64,000 bases of DNA from Leptobrachium leishanense. Taxonomy: Eukaryota > Chordata > Amphibia > Anura > Megophryidae. The notes beneath the pieces are model-generated. The model saw only the letters and a list, made by a program, of their open reading frames with translations. It was not told the origin of the DNA and did not search any database. Below are positions 1 through 12,001 of this stretch, piece by piece. Both the position numbers and the translations under genes were made by a program. Each line of letters opens with the position of its first letter. Position 1 is the first letter of the stretch. The stretch is from NCBI GenBank assembly GCA_009667805.1, contig CM019066.1, positions 325,806,690 through 325,870,689 on the forward strand, given 5' to 3'.

Positions 1-306
1 TTCACACCACTGGCATAGGAACTGGCAAGTCTGATCCATGATTATCTTTGTCAAGATCTTTTGTCAGCTTAATCTAGCTTGTCACATGAACAGAAATAGA
101 TTATAATACTTTAAAGCCAACCATTGATGTCATTACAGGTGTTCTGTATTCTTAATGTACAACATTTATATCAAGTCTCGACTCTCAATCTTACTTTTTT
201 TTTTATGTTTTTCAGAAAAATTACTGAACCGGGCTGAACTTCAGTTTTTGGTTGCACCAGAGAAACACACAGAATTTTTCAGATGTTCAATAATTCCTCT
301 AAATCA
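1..306. other. Unassigned flank
   Basis: AT-rich sequence upstream of the first Helitron. I see no coding potential, repeat or RNA motif in it. Confidence 0.5.
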
Positions 307-3300
307 TCTACATATATAAACACGAAAGTCCTGACTGACTGACTGACTGACTCATCAACGCCCAGCTGAAACCGTTTAACCTAGGATCGTGAAATTTTGA
401 AGATGCACTGTTTTTATGATGTAGGCACCCACTAAGGAAGGATTTTTGGAAACTCCGCCCCTAAGGGGGTGAAAAAGGGGGTTGAATATTTTAAACAGGT
501 TACCTATAGCTCAAAAACAGAAAATGTTACAAACGTGAAAATCGGTATTTAGATTCGTCTTGAAAAATAAAAAAACACTTATTTTACCGTTTTTCAAAAA
601 TTCGACTGGGGGGGCGAAAAAAGGGGGTTGAATATTTTAAATATTTTAAACACGATACCTATATCTTAAAACAGAAGATGTTAGAGATGTGAAAATCGGT
701 ATTTAGATTCTTCTTGAAAAATAAAACAACATGTATTTTACCATTTTTCAAAAATTCAACGGGGGGGCAAAAAAGGGGTTCAATATTTTAAATATTTTAA
801 ACAGGATACCTATATCTTAAAAACAGAAGATGGTACAGACGTGAAAATCGGTATTTAGATTCATCTTGACAAATACGAAAACACGTTTATTACCATTTTC
901 TGAAAATTCCTTGGGGGGGCAAAAAGGGGGGTTGAATACTATTATCATAAACGCGAAAGTCCTGACTGACTCATCAACGCCCAGCTGAAACCGTTTAACC
1001 TAGGAATGTGAAATTTTGAAGGTGCACTGTTTTTATGATGTGGGCACCCACTAAGGAAGGATTTTTGGAAACTCCGCCCCTAAGGGGGTGATAAAGGGGG
1101 TTGAATATTTTAAACAGGATCCCTATAGCTCAAACACAGAAAATGTTACAGATGTGAAAATCGGTATTTAGATTCTTCTTGAAAAATAAAAAAACACGTA
1201 TTTTACCGTTTTTCAAAAATTCAACTGTGGGGGCAAAAAGGGGGGTTGAATACTTTTATCATAAACGCGAAAGTCTTGACTGACTGACTCATCAATGCTC
1301 AGCTGAAACCATTTAACCTAGGAACGTAGGAACGTGAAATTTTGAAGGTGCACTCTTGTTTCGTCTTGAAAAATAAAAAACTCATATTTTACCATTTTCT
1401 TAAAATTCCATGGGGGGCCAAAATGGGGGGTTAAATACATTTATATATAAATGCGAAAGTCCTGACTGATCGACTCATCAATGCCCAGCTGAAACTGTTT
1501 AACCTAGGAACGTGAAATTTCGAAGGTGCACTCTTTTTATGATGTAGGCACCCACTAAGGAAGGATTTTTGGAAACTCCACCCCTAAGGGGGTGAAAAAG
1601 AGGTTGAATATTTTAAACAGGATACCTATAGCTCAAAAACAGAAGATGTTACAGATGTGAAAATCGGTATTTAGATTCATCTCGCCAACTAAAAAAACAA
1701 GTATTTTACCATTTTCTGAAAATTCCTTGGGGGGGCAAAAAGGGGGGTTGAATACTTTTATCATAAACGCGAAAGTCCTGACTGACTTATCAACGCCCAG
1801 CTGAAACCGTTTAACCTAGGGACGTGAAATTTTGAAGGTGCACTGTTTTTATGATGTAGGCGACCACTAAGGAAGGATTTTTGGAAAATCCATCCATAAG
1901 GGGGTGAAAAAGGGGAATGAATATTTTAAACAGGATACCTATAGCTCAAAAACAGAAGATGCTACAGATGTGAAAATCGGTATTTAGATTTATCTTGAAA
2001 AATAAAAAAACACGTATTTTACCGTTTTTCAAAAATTCAACTGTGGGGGCAAAAAGGGGGGTTGAATACTTTTATCATAAACGCGAAAGTCTTGACTGAC
2101 TGACTCATCAATGCTCAGCTGAAACCATTTAACCTAGGAACGTAGGAACGTGAAATTTTGAAGGTGCACTCTTGTTTCGTCTTGAAAAATAAAAAACTCA
2201 TATTTTACCATTTTCTTAAAATTCCATGGGGGGCCAAAATGGGGGGTAAATACATTTATATATAAATGCGAAAGTCCTGACTGATCGACTCATCAATGCC
2301 CAGCTGAAACTGTTTAACCTAGGAACGTGAAATTTCGAAGGTGCACTCTTTTTATGATGTAGGCACCCACTAAGGAAGGATTTTTGGAAACTCCACCCCT
2401 AAGGGGGTGAAAAAGAGGTTGAATATTTTAAACAGGATACCTATAGCTCAAAAACAGAAGATGTTACAGATGTGAAAATCGGTATTTAGATTCATCTCGC
2501 CAACTAAAAAAACAAGTATTTTACCATTTTCTGAAAATTCCTTGGGGGGGCAAAAAGGGGGGTTGAATACTTTTATCATAAACGCGAAAGTCCTGACTGA
2601 CTTATCAACGCCCAGCTGAAACCGTTTAACCTAGGGACGTGAAATTTTGAAGGTGCACTGTTTTTATGATGTAGGCGACCACTAAGGAAGGATTTTTGGA
2701 AAATCCATCCATAAGGGGGTGAAAAAGGGGAATGAATATTTTAAACAGGATACCTATAGCTCAAAAACAGAAGATGCTACAGATGTGAAAATCGGTATTT
2801 AGATTTATCTTGAAAAATAAAAAAACACATATTTTACCGTTTTTCAAAAATCCAAGTGGGGGGGTGAAAAAGGGGCTTGAATATTTTAAATATTTTAAAC
2901 AGGATACCTGTATCTCCAAAACAGAAGATGTTACAGGCCTGAAAATTGGTATTTAGATTCGTCTTGAAAAATAAAACAACACGTATTTTACCATGTTCTG
3001 AAAATTCCTTGGGGGGGCAAAAAGAGGGGTTGAATACTTTTATCAGTATACCTATATTTCAAAAACCGAAGATGTTACGGGTATTTATAATCTTCGTGAA
3101 AAAAAACAAACATGTGTTTTGCCATTTTCTACAAATCCAAATAAGTGGGGTTCGGGGGAAAGGGGTCTGTATACTTTTATCAGTATACCTATATTTCAAA
3201 AACCAAAGATGTTACAGGCGTGAAATTTGGTATTTACAATCATCTTGAAAAATAAACAGGTGTTTTACCATTTTCCAAAAATCCCAAGTGGGGGGTGAAA

Positions 3301-4554
3301 AAAAGGGGGGGCTGAATACTTTTAAACAGGATACCTATATCTCAAAAACAGTAGATGTTACAAACGTGAAAATTGGTATTTAGATTCATCTTGAGAAATA
3401 TAAAACCACCTATTTTACCATTTTCCAAAAATCCAGTGTGGGGCGCAAAAAGGGGGGTTGAATACTTTTATCACTATACCTATATTTCAAAAACCACAGA
3501 TTTGTTACAGGTGTGAAATTTGGTATTTACACTCTTCGTGCAATAAACAAAACATGCGTTTTACCATTTTCCAAAAATCCAGTTAAGGTGGAGGTCGGGG
3601 GAAAGGGGTGTGAATACTTTTAGCAGTATATCTATATTTCAAAAACCAAGATGTTACAGGTGTGAAGTTTGTTAATTACAATCTTTTGAAAATAGAGAAA
3701 CACGTGTTTTACCATTTTCCAAAAAACAAAGTGGGGGTAAAAAAAGGGTGTGTGAATACTTTTAAACAGGATACCTACATCTCAAAAACAGAAGATGTTA
3801 CAGACGTGAAAATTGGTATTTAGATTTGTCTTGAGAAACAAAAAAACACCTATTTTACCATTTTCCAAAAATCCAGTGAGATGGGAAAAAGGGGTTGAAT
3901 ACTTTTATCAGTATACCTATATTTCCAAAAACCAAAGAAAGGTGTGAAATTTGGCACTTACAATCTTCTTGAAAAATAAATAAACATATGTTTTACCATT
4001 TTCCAAGAATCCCACGTGGTGGGTGAAAAAAAAGGGTGGGTGAATACTTTTCAACAGGATACCTATATCTCAAAAACAGATGTTACAGACGTGAAAATTG
4101 GTATTTAGATTTGTCTTGAAAGTAAAACAACACGTATTTTACCATTTTCCAAAAATCCAGTGGGGGGGCAAAAAGGGGGATGAATACCTTTTATCACTAT
4201 ACCTATATTTAAAAAACGAATGATTTTACAGGTGTGAAATTCGATATTTACAATCTTCGTGCAAAAAAACCCCATGTTTTACCATTTTCCTAAAAGCCAG
4301 TTAAGGGGGGTGGGGGAAAGGGACGTGAATACTTTTATCAGTATACCTATATTTCAAAAACCAAAGATGTTACAGGTGTGAAATTTGGCACTTACATTCT
4401 TTTGAAAAATAAAAAAAAACACGTGTTTTACAATATTCCAAAAATCCCAAGTGGGGGGAAAGGGGAGTTCTACAAAAAAAACTCATGTGTCTTTTAAAAA
4501 ACTATTTTAACCAATCATAAAATCCACGCGAGCGAAGCCGCGGGCAAAAGCTAG
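307..4554 (+). mobile_element. Non-autonomous Helitron, 4.2 kb
   Basis: The left end starts TCTACATATATAAA directly after an A. The right end is a GC-rich, hairpin-capable stretch (GCGAGCGAAGCCGCGGGC), then AAAAG and CTAG directly before a T. This is the Helitron signature: 5' TC, 3' CTRR behind a short hairpin, insertion between A and T, no target duplication. The interior has no Rep or helicase reading frame. It is built from degenerate repeats of a module carrying CTGACTGACTCATCAACG, TTTAACCTAGG, AAAATCGGTATTTAGATT, TTTTACCATTTTC and runs of G. The terminal module recurs inside the element at about 955, 1265, 1455, 1770, 2085, 2275 and 2590. The same modules appear, inverted, in the Helitron at 16088-17488, so the two are related. 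Being non-coding it would depend on a Helitron replicase made elsewhere. Confidence 0.85.
1176..2807 (+). repeat. Tandem duplication, period about 816 bp, in Helitron
   Basis: About 816 bp starting near 1176 is repeated almost unchanged from near 1992 to about 2807. Landmarks such as ATAAACGCGAAAGTCTTGAC lie at 1261 and 2077. Differences are few, for example one G/T-run base missing near 2249. Copy identity is far higher than among the older module repeats of the same element, so the duplication is recent, or possibly an assembly artefact. Edges are approximate. Confidence 0.8.
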
Positions 4555-4841
4555 TGGAGGATAATGACAAGTCAAACAAGGAGCATGATGATGAACTGGC
4601 CTGCGCCTCTCCTAATCACCTACTTTTATAATACAAGATATCACTTACGCGTTTAAGGAGAATGATGTTTGATGCTGAATGCACCTACAGCTGGGTTAAA
4701 ACATTTAGGGCACTATTCTGATGTAGTAGTTAAGACAGTCTCTGATGACAACATTGTGAGCAAGCTGTTAGTCAGCCATAAGAAACTCACTATTAATGGC
4801 TCTGTTCCGATGAAGCTGTTGTACTAGCGGCTTGAGGCATA

Positions 4842-5790
4842 CAGGGTTATTCAAAGAGATCCGAATGGCTCCCGAAAGGTAACTGAACGCTGAAATTCAG
4901 AGTTCGGTTACCTTTCTTGGCCATTCGGCTATCCAGAGAGCAGGCAATTCGCCAAATGTTGGAGAATTGCCTGCACTTACGGTGGCTGTTCATTGCCTGT
5001 TCGAGGGCAGTGAATCCCCATAGAGAAGCAATGCTTCATCTATTCAGAGAAAAAAAAACAGCAGTGAAAAGTTGCCAAATTGCCCTGCCATTCGGTGGTT
5101 TCATGCGGCAGATTTATTCAGGCGAAACCCATAGGCTTCAATGTTAAAAATATTCCCGTTTTAATTAAATATCTAATAAACCATTGATTATATTATTCTG
5201 CAGTAAAGAGAGTCTCTTTATTCATAGATTTTTTAGGATATTTTAAGCATTTTTCTGAATTTTTCTTTTTAAAAGGATTCCAATTTTTTTTTTTTATTTG
5301 TTTTTTAACTTTACTTATTTTTTCTTTAACAGCCCTCTTTATTATCATTCCCTGGACCTCATATGTAAATTTCAGACATTTTCGCTCAGTAGTTTCTTTG
5401 CAAACAGCGTTTCACTTTTCAAACATTCAAGCAAACTGTTTTTTTAATTTATTCACTCCATTCGTCTGCGGTGTCGGCTTTTTCCGGCGGCTGCGCTGCG
5501 TGTGATCCACTCCTGCTCGGGTTTTTCCGGCGTTTTTGGCTGGGCTAATCCAGATGGTTTTGCGGGTTTTCGGTGTGCATTCGCCGGGTTTTCGGTGTGC
5601 ATTCGCTGGGTTTTGCGGTGAGTTTTCGTCAGGCTTGCGGTGACTTTTCCCTGCAATTCGGGGACCCTGTGGTGCTTGCTGAATACACCGCAGGGTCGCC
5701 AAAATGGGATTGCCAAATCGAACCGAATTGAAGAGAACGAAAAGTCACCGAAACGTGCGGTCGCTTTTCGATTCTCTTTGAAAAACCCTT
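4842..5790 (-). mobile_element. ATA-flanked inverted-repeat transposon, copy 1
   Basis: The termini are CAGGGTTATTCAAAGAG on the left and its near complement ending TTTGAAAAACCCTT on the right. ATA lies on both sides (4839-4841 and 5791-5793), a 3-bp target duplication. It is about 950 bp with no transposase. It is the same family as 23886-24800 in opposite orientation; both contain the CGTTCGGTTACCTTTC end module, the CCAGAGAGCAGGC segment, an AT-rich middle and a TTCGG-rich other end. Short termini and 3-bp duplications suit PIF/Harbinger-like MITEs, but that assignment is inferred. Confidence 0.75.
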
Positions 5791-7440
5791 ATAGTATATT
5801 GTAAGTGTTTGTTCCATGTGGTCTTCTGCATAGACTATAGAGTAAGCAGTGGAGAGAAGTTAATCATAGGGAGATCAGAGGTAAATAAGAGATCTTTAAC
5901 TCTTTCCTGCCACAGGGTGTACTATGCTGTCCGGCAGCAGCTGGGCCTGAATGCCGCGTGGCAGCATAGCGCACTCTGCTGTGATCTATGGGCCACAACA
6001 GGTCAGCCGCATCGAGTCTCATTTGCTGCTGCGGGATGGCCTGAGCTCACCAGAGGGCTGACCGGCCTGCATTTAAATGACCTGTGCGTGATTACTCATT
6101 TTGTCATCATCGCCACACTTGCTCCCAACGTGGGGAAAGAGAAGGTGTGTTGTTGCAGAAGCATTTTACACTTCACAAAATAAAAGTTTACAATGCTGTT
6201 GCACTTCAAAAAAATATTTTTTTTATATACAAAATATCCTCATGATTGATATCACTGGAAAGACCAGACTCTGGTTCTTTACTTGATCTTGTGTATAGAG
6301 GTGGAAGTCCACTGGTCCAGTCTGACAAACCGCTGGCTGTGGCAAGGTGAGAGAAGGCCTAGCTCTGTCACTCAAATGGCAGAGGGTTGAGGACCCACAC
6401 TGACAAGACACTCATGTTGTCTACACCGCGGTGCAAATTTTGATGATGGGAGTATCTCGTCTTGCACTACGAACAAGTTAATGCCTACCTAGCCATACTC
6501 TGAAATTACTTTTCAGTCTATTGCTTTATATTTTTACCTGCAATGGAACAGATGTAAATGATATCATCATTCACATGAAAACTATGAATAACTATACCAG
6601 TGATGGTCCCTGTCCCATTGTCTTTGCAGGCCATGGGCCCACCTGTTTTCTTGTTTAACTGCTCACTTTCTGCCAATGTGTAGGGGTTTAAATACATAAT
6701 TAAAATATCTTTGCAGTAACGAGCCAGTGCAAAGGCTCATTTACTAGCAACAAATAATCTGTGAACGATTTCTTTTTTAGCCAAAGCTCATGGCTACTAT
6801 TTATAATATTGAATGCATTTGACCTTTCTAATTTTTTTCGTTTTATTCAGATGTCCTACAAAGAAGGCCACAATTGGTGGATTTGAGCCATTCTCATCCA
6901 ATTCTGTACAGGTGAGAAACCAATTAACAGTATGAAACAACAAATTGAGATTAAATATTTGAAACCTCAAAGATGATACACATAAAATAATGTATGATAA
7001 ATACAACAGCTATCTCATCTGAGTCTGCTATGGGTCAGTATATGTGTCATAGCCTTCATTTCCTGCCAGTGATTTATACTGTACTGATGAATTCTATAAA
7101 ATGTAATTAATTGTCACAGAATTATAACTCACACATGATAACAGTTTTAGATGACAGTTCCTAATGATGTTATGTTCTTTAATTAATTCTAAAACAAATG
7201 CAACGTATCAGTTTACCATAATATAGGGTAATTTTATTCTAGGGGTAATTCAAGGGGAAAAAAAATATCATTTTAAAATGACTCAGAACAGTGTGAACAT
7301 AAATTAAGATAAAAAATAACAAGGTTTTAGTTAAATGATAAACTTTTGCTAGAATAAGTCAAATTCCTATTTTGTCATGTGTCATTTGGCATAAAAAGCA
7401 AGTAAATATGATATTTTTTTCATATTTGCCTGATTTTCCT
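5791..7440. other. Unassigned region
   Basis: No recognisable gene. The longest frame (5809-6183) has no family I know and no coding signature. A short string near 6120 (CTCCCAACGTGGG, then AAAG) matches in inverted form the inside of the hAT element near 61606, so an old hAT fragment may lie around 5.9-6.2 kb. Confidence 0.4.
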
Positions 7441-7477
7441 TCTTGGTGTTTCCACGCCCAACTCAGGAGGCACTATG

Positions 7478-7575
7478 AGCTAACCAATCAGTGTGTATAC
7501 CTAGGTATAGATAAAAAAACACACTGAGCCTGTGCGACTGAGTTGCTCCACCTCATTCCTGAAATGTGAGCTGAG
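7478..7575 (+). promoter_or_regulatory. Promoter-like CCAAT/TATA-like cluster
   Basis: An AACCAATCAG box (CCAAT type) lies about 30 bp upstream of an AT-rich TATA-like TAGATAAAAAAAC, followed by GC boxes (GGGCGGGGC near 7580; GTGGGCGGGG near 8126). The arrangement looks like a pol II promoter or part of an old LTR. No open gene follows and I could not find paired LTR ends. Confidence 0.2.
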
Positions 7576-7599
7576 GGGAGGGCGGGGCTGAGTGCCATT

Positions 7600-7970
7600 C
7601 CAATTTGTAACTTTTTCACCCCCAAGTACTGCAGAGACAGGGGAGGAAAGAAATCAATACACACAGGGAGAAAAAGGAGACAGCAGAGAGAGGGTCAGCA
7701 AAATATGCACAGAGAGAGACAGCGAGAGAAGGCAAAGAGAAGACAGCAAGATAAAGCAGGGAAAGTGCAAGAAAAGGTGCAGTGAGAGAGAGCGTGCCCA
7801 CAAGAGACAGACAGCACAAGAAAGAATGTGAGAATGAGTGACTGTGTGAGTGAGTTTGTGTGAGACAGTGAGTATGTAATATACCATAAAAGAGCGCAAG
7901 TGAACATGTCAGTGGGTGAGTGAGACTAGGAGAGAACGTGAGTGTGTGAGTGAGCGAGCGGGAGTTTTAC
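7600..7970 (+). repeat. Purine-rich degenerate GAGA tract
   Basis: About 370 bp dominated by GAGA/GACAG/GTGAG motifs, for example AGAGAGAGACAGCGAGAGAA. It yields long but meaningless frames on both strands. It is a degenerate microsatellite. Confidence 0.7.
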
Positions 7971-8199
7971 TTTCACAGTTGCAGACATAGCTAATATTCA
8001 GTTCCTCCGTTTCCCCAGTCTGAGGTCCTGAGCGTGCACAGGGTTTCTCTCGCACAGGGTTTCACATGCACAGCTTTTGTTAGTTCATGTGAAAATTTGA
8101 TGAGTGGAATAGTGGGTGGAGTAGTGGGCGGGGAATATACAGGAAGTGTTAGCTGAAGAAACACCCCTAGCTGAGGGGCGTCGCCAGAGAAGATGAAAC

Positions 8200-9189
8200 G
8201 AGTTCAAAGCAAGAAAATTTAAAAAAATTCAAATTTTTAAAACTTTTATTGATTTATTCTAGTTTTTCTATAGATATAAAAATGTTTAAATGTAAAAAAA
8301 AATTCAATGCATACATAGCCCTTTAAGCAGATATTTTGTATTGCTTGTGCACTAAGCTTAACGATAACTATAAAATAGGGTCCACTGTGTTTCAGATATG
8401 GAAATATCCTGTTAGGACTGATCCAACATTGGAATATTTGGAATATTCAGGTGATTCATATTCAGAAAATAGGATTAGTCTGCGTAGCATGCACTGATTG
8501 ACAATCAAATATTTACCTATATCTGATACCTGGGGACTTAATATAAGGAATATATAGTCTTTAGATTGGGTGTATGCCAAATTACTGATAATTTAATTTC
8601 ACAGCAAATCGGAATTGTGTGAGGGTGTGGTGTGCATGATACCATCAACTATTACCAATTGCTCCAGTTACTGCAGGTGCCTTATTGCTTCATTCCCAGC
8701 AATCGGCACATGCAAATTGTAACGTAATTTTATGTACAGAGGTGTACATTTCCCTTCTGGAATTTATTTGGGATATAAGGGCCTACAAAATTGGCCTACA
8801 TAATTATCTAGAAAGGTGTACCCCTGTATTTTGGAGCCACTTCCTTTTGAATATTTACATGACTAAGTGATTGTGAGACCCAAGAAGAGATAAATCTTTT
8901 ATATATATTTTTTGTATTATTTGTGTTGTCAGGTCTCAGAATTTTGTTTGGAATTTGTATGTGTGTGGTTTTATCAACTGGTATTTGTAATAAACTTTTT
9001 TTATTTTTGGGATAATTTTTCCCTCCTTTTATGCTGGATCATTGGGATCCGTGTGATTTGTATCAATTTAGGGGTTAAGCCCCGCAAGTTGTGGCTTTAC
9101 TTATCACCCTGACCCTTTAATTAGGCACTTGCACCTCTCCTATGGGTTCCCTCCCTCCCCTTTGGGTTTTTTTTTGGTTTTTGTTTGTG
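8200..9189. other. AT-rich unassigned region
   Basis: AT-rich sequence with no gene or terminal repeat that I can support. Confidence 0.4.
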
Positions 9190-9378
9190 AAAGGATTTTA
9201 CCAGGAAGGATACATTGAGATTTCTCTTGTTTTCAAGTATGCCCTGGGTGGCGAGTATGTACCGTTAGGTGTCTTGTCAAGGACACTTACTGGAGAGGTT
9301 GCTCGCTGGGATCGAGCCCATGACTCCACAGGCTCTCTCCATGCAGAGCGGTGACATTACCTCTACTCCACCCAGCCG
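9190..9378 (-). mobile_element. tRNA-derived SINE, copy 1
   Basis: Read on the minus strand, the 5' head has a pol III A box (TGGGTGGAGTAGAGG) and a B box (GGGCTCGATCCC) in tRNA spacing. A non-tRNA body follows (TACTCGCCACCC, then AGAGAAATCTCAATGTATCC) and it ends TTCCTGGTAAAATCCTTT. The same element is at 29981-30178 and, 5'-truncated, at 34928-35018. The B box has one change from the 29981 copy. It is a retrotransposed pol III transcript, not a working tRNA gene. Confidence 0.85.
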
Positions 9379-11568
9379 GGTTGTGGCGGGACCTTTAATT
9401 GAGATTAGGGTTAGGTTTAGGGGTTTTATTTCTACTTGTTTTATGGTTAGCGTCGGTGAGTGCAAATGTTTTCAGTCATCAAAATTGATCTGATGATATA
9501 TTCTGATCGATCCAGAAAAATTACCTATTAGACGTGAAAAGGTTTGATGATTCAGATGCTTTGAAATTGGAAATATTAATTTGATTTTTTATTTGCCCAA
9601 ATCGAATCGCACAAGTCTACAATAAAATATTTAGCATACTGATTCACATGACCCATGTGCTCCGTAACAATATAATATTTTAAGCTGCACATAGCCAACG
9701 TATTTTAAACCAATGCTTTCTGGTTTCGATTTATATTTATGTTCAAATATATTTTTAAAAGCTAACAATTGCAATTTAAAAATGTCAACAAAAAAAGAAG
9801 CGAAACAAGAAAAACAGTTTTAATCAAAGACCAAAGACAAAATATTAATTGCTCTAAAAGAATTTAATTCTGTCCAAAAGTCCTTTACAATATTTTTTTA
9901 TATTTCAACCTGATTCTCTTTCGGTTTTATTGAACCCATTTTCACATTTAGTAAAAATAAAAAGACTTTTTCTACCATTTCTAAAAATAAAAAAATTATT
10001 TAGTGAAGTGTTTCACCCCAAATTCATCATCTCTGTTTTAAAAGGATTTTGAAAGAAAATAGTGAAAATTTAATCACAGGGAATTAATTTTAATCTTTAA
10101 TTGATAGAATTAAAAAAAATCTCTTGATGTTTTATGTTAAGATGGCAGTCACACAATGAAAAGGAAAACTATAATTCCATTTATTCCTAAGCACTTTTGA
10201 ACAGAATTTAAAGCTGCTTTATAGCAATGTTTTAACTGCCTTTGATCTTTTTTTTTCTCAACGTCCTATAATTACTCCAACTTAACAAGCTTCACTAGAA
10301 GAAAATGGGAAATAACAGAAATCCTTTTGTTACGGCGAAAGAACTTACTAACTGCAACAAGGGAATGCCCTACCCTTACTAACCCTTTTCATGCAAAAAG
10401 ACAATATTCCATAACAAAATGAAATTAAATATTTATTAAACACGAAGCCTTGTCCCATGAGGGAAAGAGGATCCTTGTGGTTTACTGAAAAGCTTGATCT
10501 TGTTTTCCCTTCCTCTCAAGCATTTGAGCATACTGATTTAAATGAATGAGTGAAGTCTGAGGTCGCTTTGGCTAAATTTTGGATAAGGATGACAGCAAAG
10601 CGTTTCAGGTTGCAAAAAAGCTGACAGAAGGATTAAAACCAACAAAGCTTGTTCAAAGTTCTAGGGTTTCAAAAAGAGTAATCTTTATAATAGTGATTCA
10701 CTCTCTGACAATAGCGAAATAATCTCATAAACTTCAACATATTTGTATTTCTTTGGAAAATAAGATCCACACTGTGCTTAATTAACTAATAAAGGACTAA
10801 AATGATAAACACTGCATCACATTAAACCCAGTCCATATGGCAAGCGCCGATCATGTATCTGGACCTGCAAATGCACAAAATACCATGGGATTTGCTGATG
10901 ACAGGATGTAGGAAACAAAAAAATCAAGTCCCCTCCTGTTGTTTGAGAGTCCAGAGAGGGTGGATGCCACATGCTCAATATAACAAAGAGAAGAAAAAAA
11001 TAACGCACAAAAGAAAAAAACAAATAATTGCAGACCTTTGCAATATGTTTTGAATTTTGAAGAAAATATTTGCTTCGCAAGGTGGTCAACAAAAAGTAGT
11101 CAAAATGCTCACAAAAAATAAGAAAGACAAAAAACAGAAGCTAAAGTTAAAGAATTACAATTACATATGCAACTCGACAGCTACAAATCTGTCTGCTCAC
11201 TATATATAGAATATTGTTTACATGATTATTGAGCGTAACTGAACTTGTGCAATGGCAAAACTAAATGTCTCTCAGGACACTGCCTGAGTTCTAGAGAAGG
11301 CAATAGTTGCAGAAATTTTGATACATTGTAGCCAACTTTGGTGGTTTATTGGAATAATGTTATACAACGGGATAAGACTATAGACTTTGCAAGGGCGCAC
11401 AGCTATGGGAATTTGATAATTGATTTGGTGATTGGGTATGGAAATATGCAACAGATGAAAATAGTTAATTATCTACCCCCTTCTTGGTCGATACTTGTAT
11501 AATTGTTGATACTTTGCAGTAAATTTAATGGTCTACATGCGAGTATAAATATCATCAAAGAGAGCATA
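9379..11568. other. Unassigned, mostly single-copy-looking
   Basis: No gene found. A short telomere-like string (ATTAGGGTTAGGTTTAGGGG) lies near 9404. 9.5-10.3 kb is AT-rich. 10.3-11.3 kb looks non-repetitive. Confidence 0.4.
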
Positions 11569-12001
11569 CAAGTCTTTTTCTGGATCTATGCAAAGGAATT
11601 TTGTATATTGCAACTAACATTGTTTGCATTTGGTCTCCAGAGCATGTAACTGAACTTGTGGAGACATCTTCATTAGCAAACAAGTATATTGAAAATCAGA
11701 TATATCTGAGCGATGTAAGAAAATAATTCAGGCCATTTATAAGGGATATTTACCCATGGGGAAAATTGAGCAGCATGCTACCCCTGCACAAAAAATGTCG
11801 CTATTGGAGGAGGAGACCATGAGATGCTTGTAGACAGAATGCGTGTCCATCATGGACCCTAAGAACTGGTTAGTCAGTTGTAGCACAACACCTGTAATAT
11901 TTGGTATGCTGCAACCTTTGGAACATGCTCTGGAGACCAAATGCAAACAATGTTAGTTGCAATATACAAAATTCCTTTGCATAGATCCAGAAAAAGACTT
12001 G
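11569..12001. repeat. Perfect 79-bp inverted repeat with 275-bp spacer
   Basis: Bases 11569-11647 and 11923-12001 are exact reverse complements (arms begin CAAGTCTTTTTCTGGATC and end GGTCTCCAGAGCATGT). The spacer (11648-11922) is not repeated elsewhere in the window and contains a short frame of unknown origin. No target duplication or known terminal motif is visible, so it is described only as a fold-back structure. Confidence 0.85.

Noticed and set aside
1176..2807. CRISPR-like array of spaced repeats
   Set aside because: Repeats are long, degenerate and without short unique spacers; this is a eukaryotic Helitron.
5809..6183. 124-codon plus-strand frame
   Set aside because: No homology, start or composition signal that I can defend.
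9404..9424. Interstitial telomere repeat
   Set aside because: Only about three imperfect TTAGGG units; could be chance.
11700..11946. Short frames in the spacer of the inverted repeat, possibly a gene
   Set aside because: No family recognised and no conserved motif; left as unknown.
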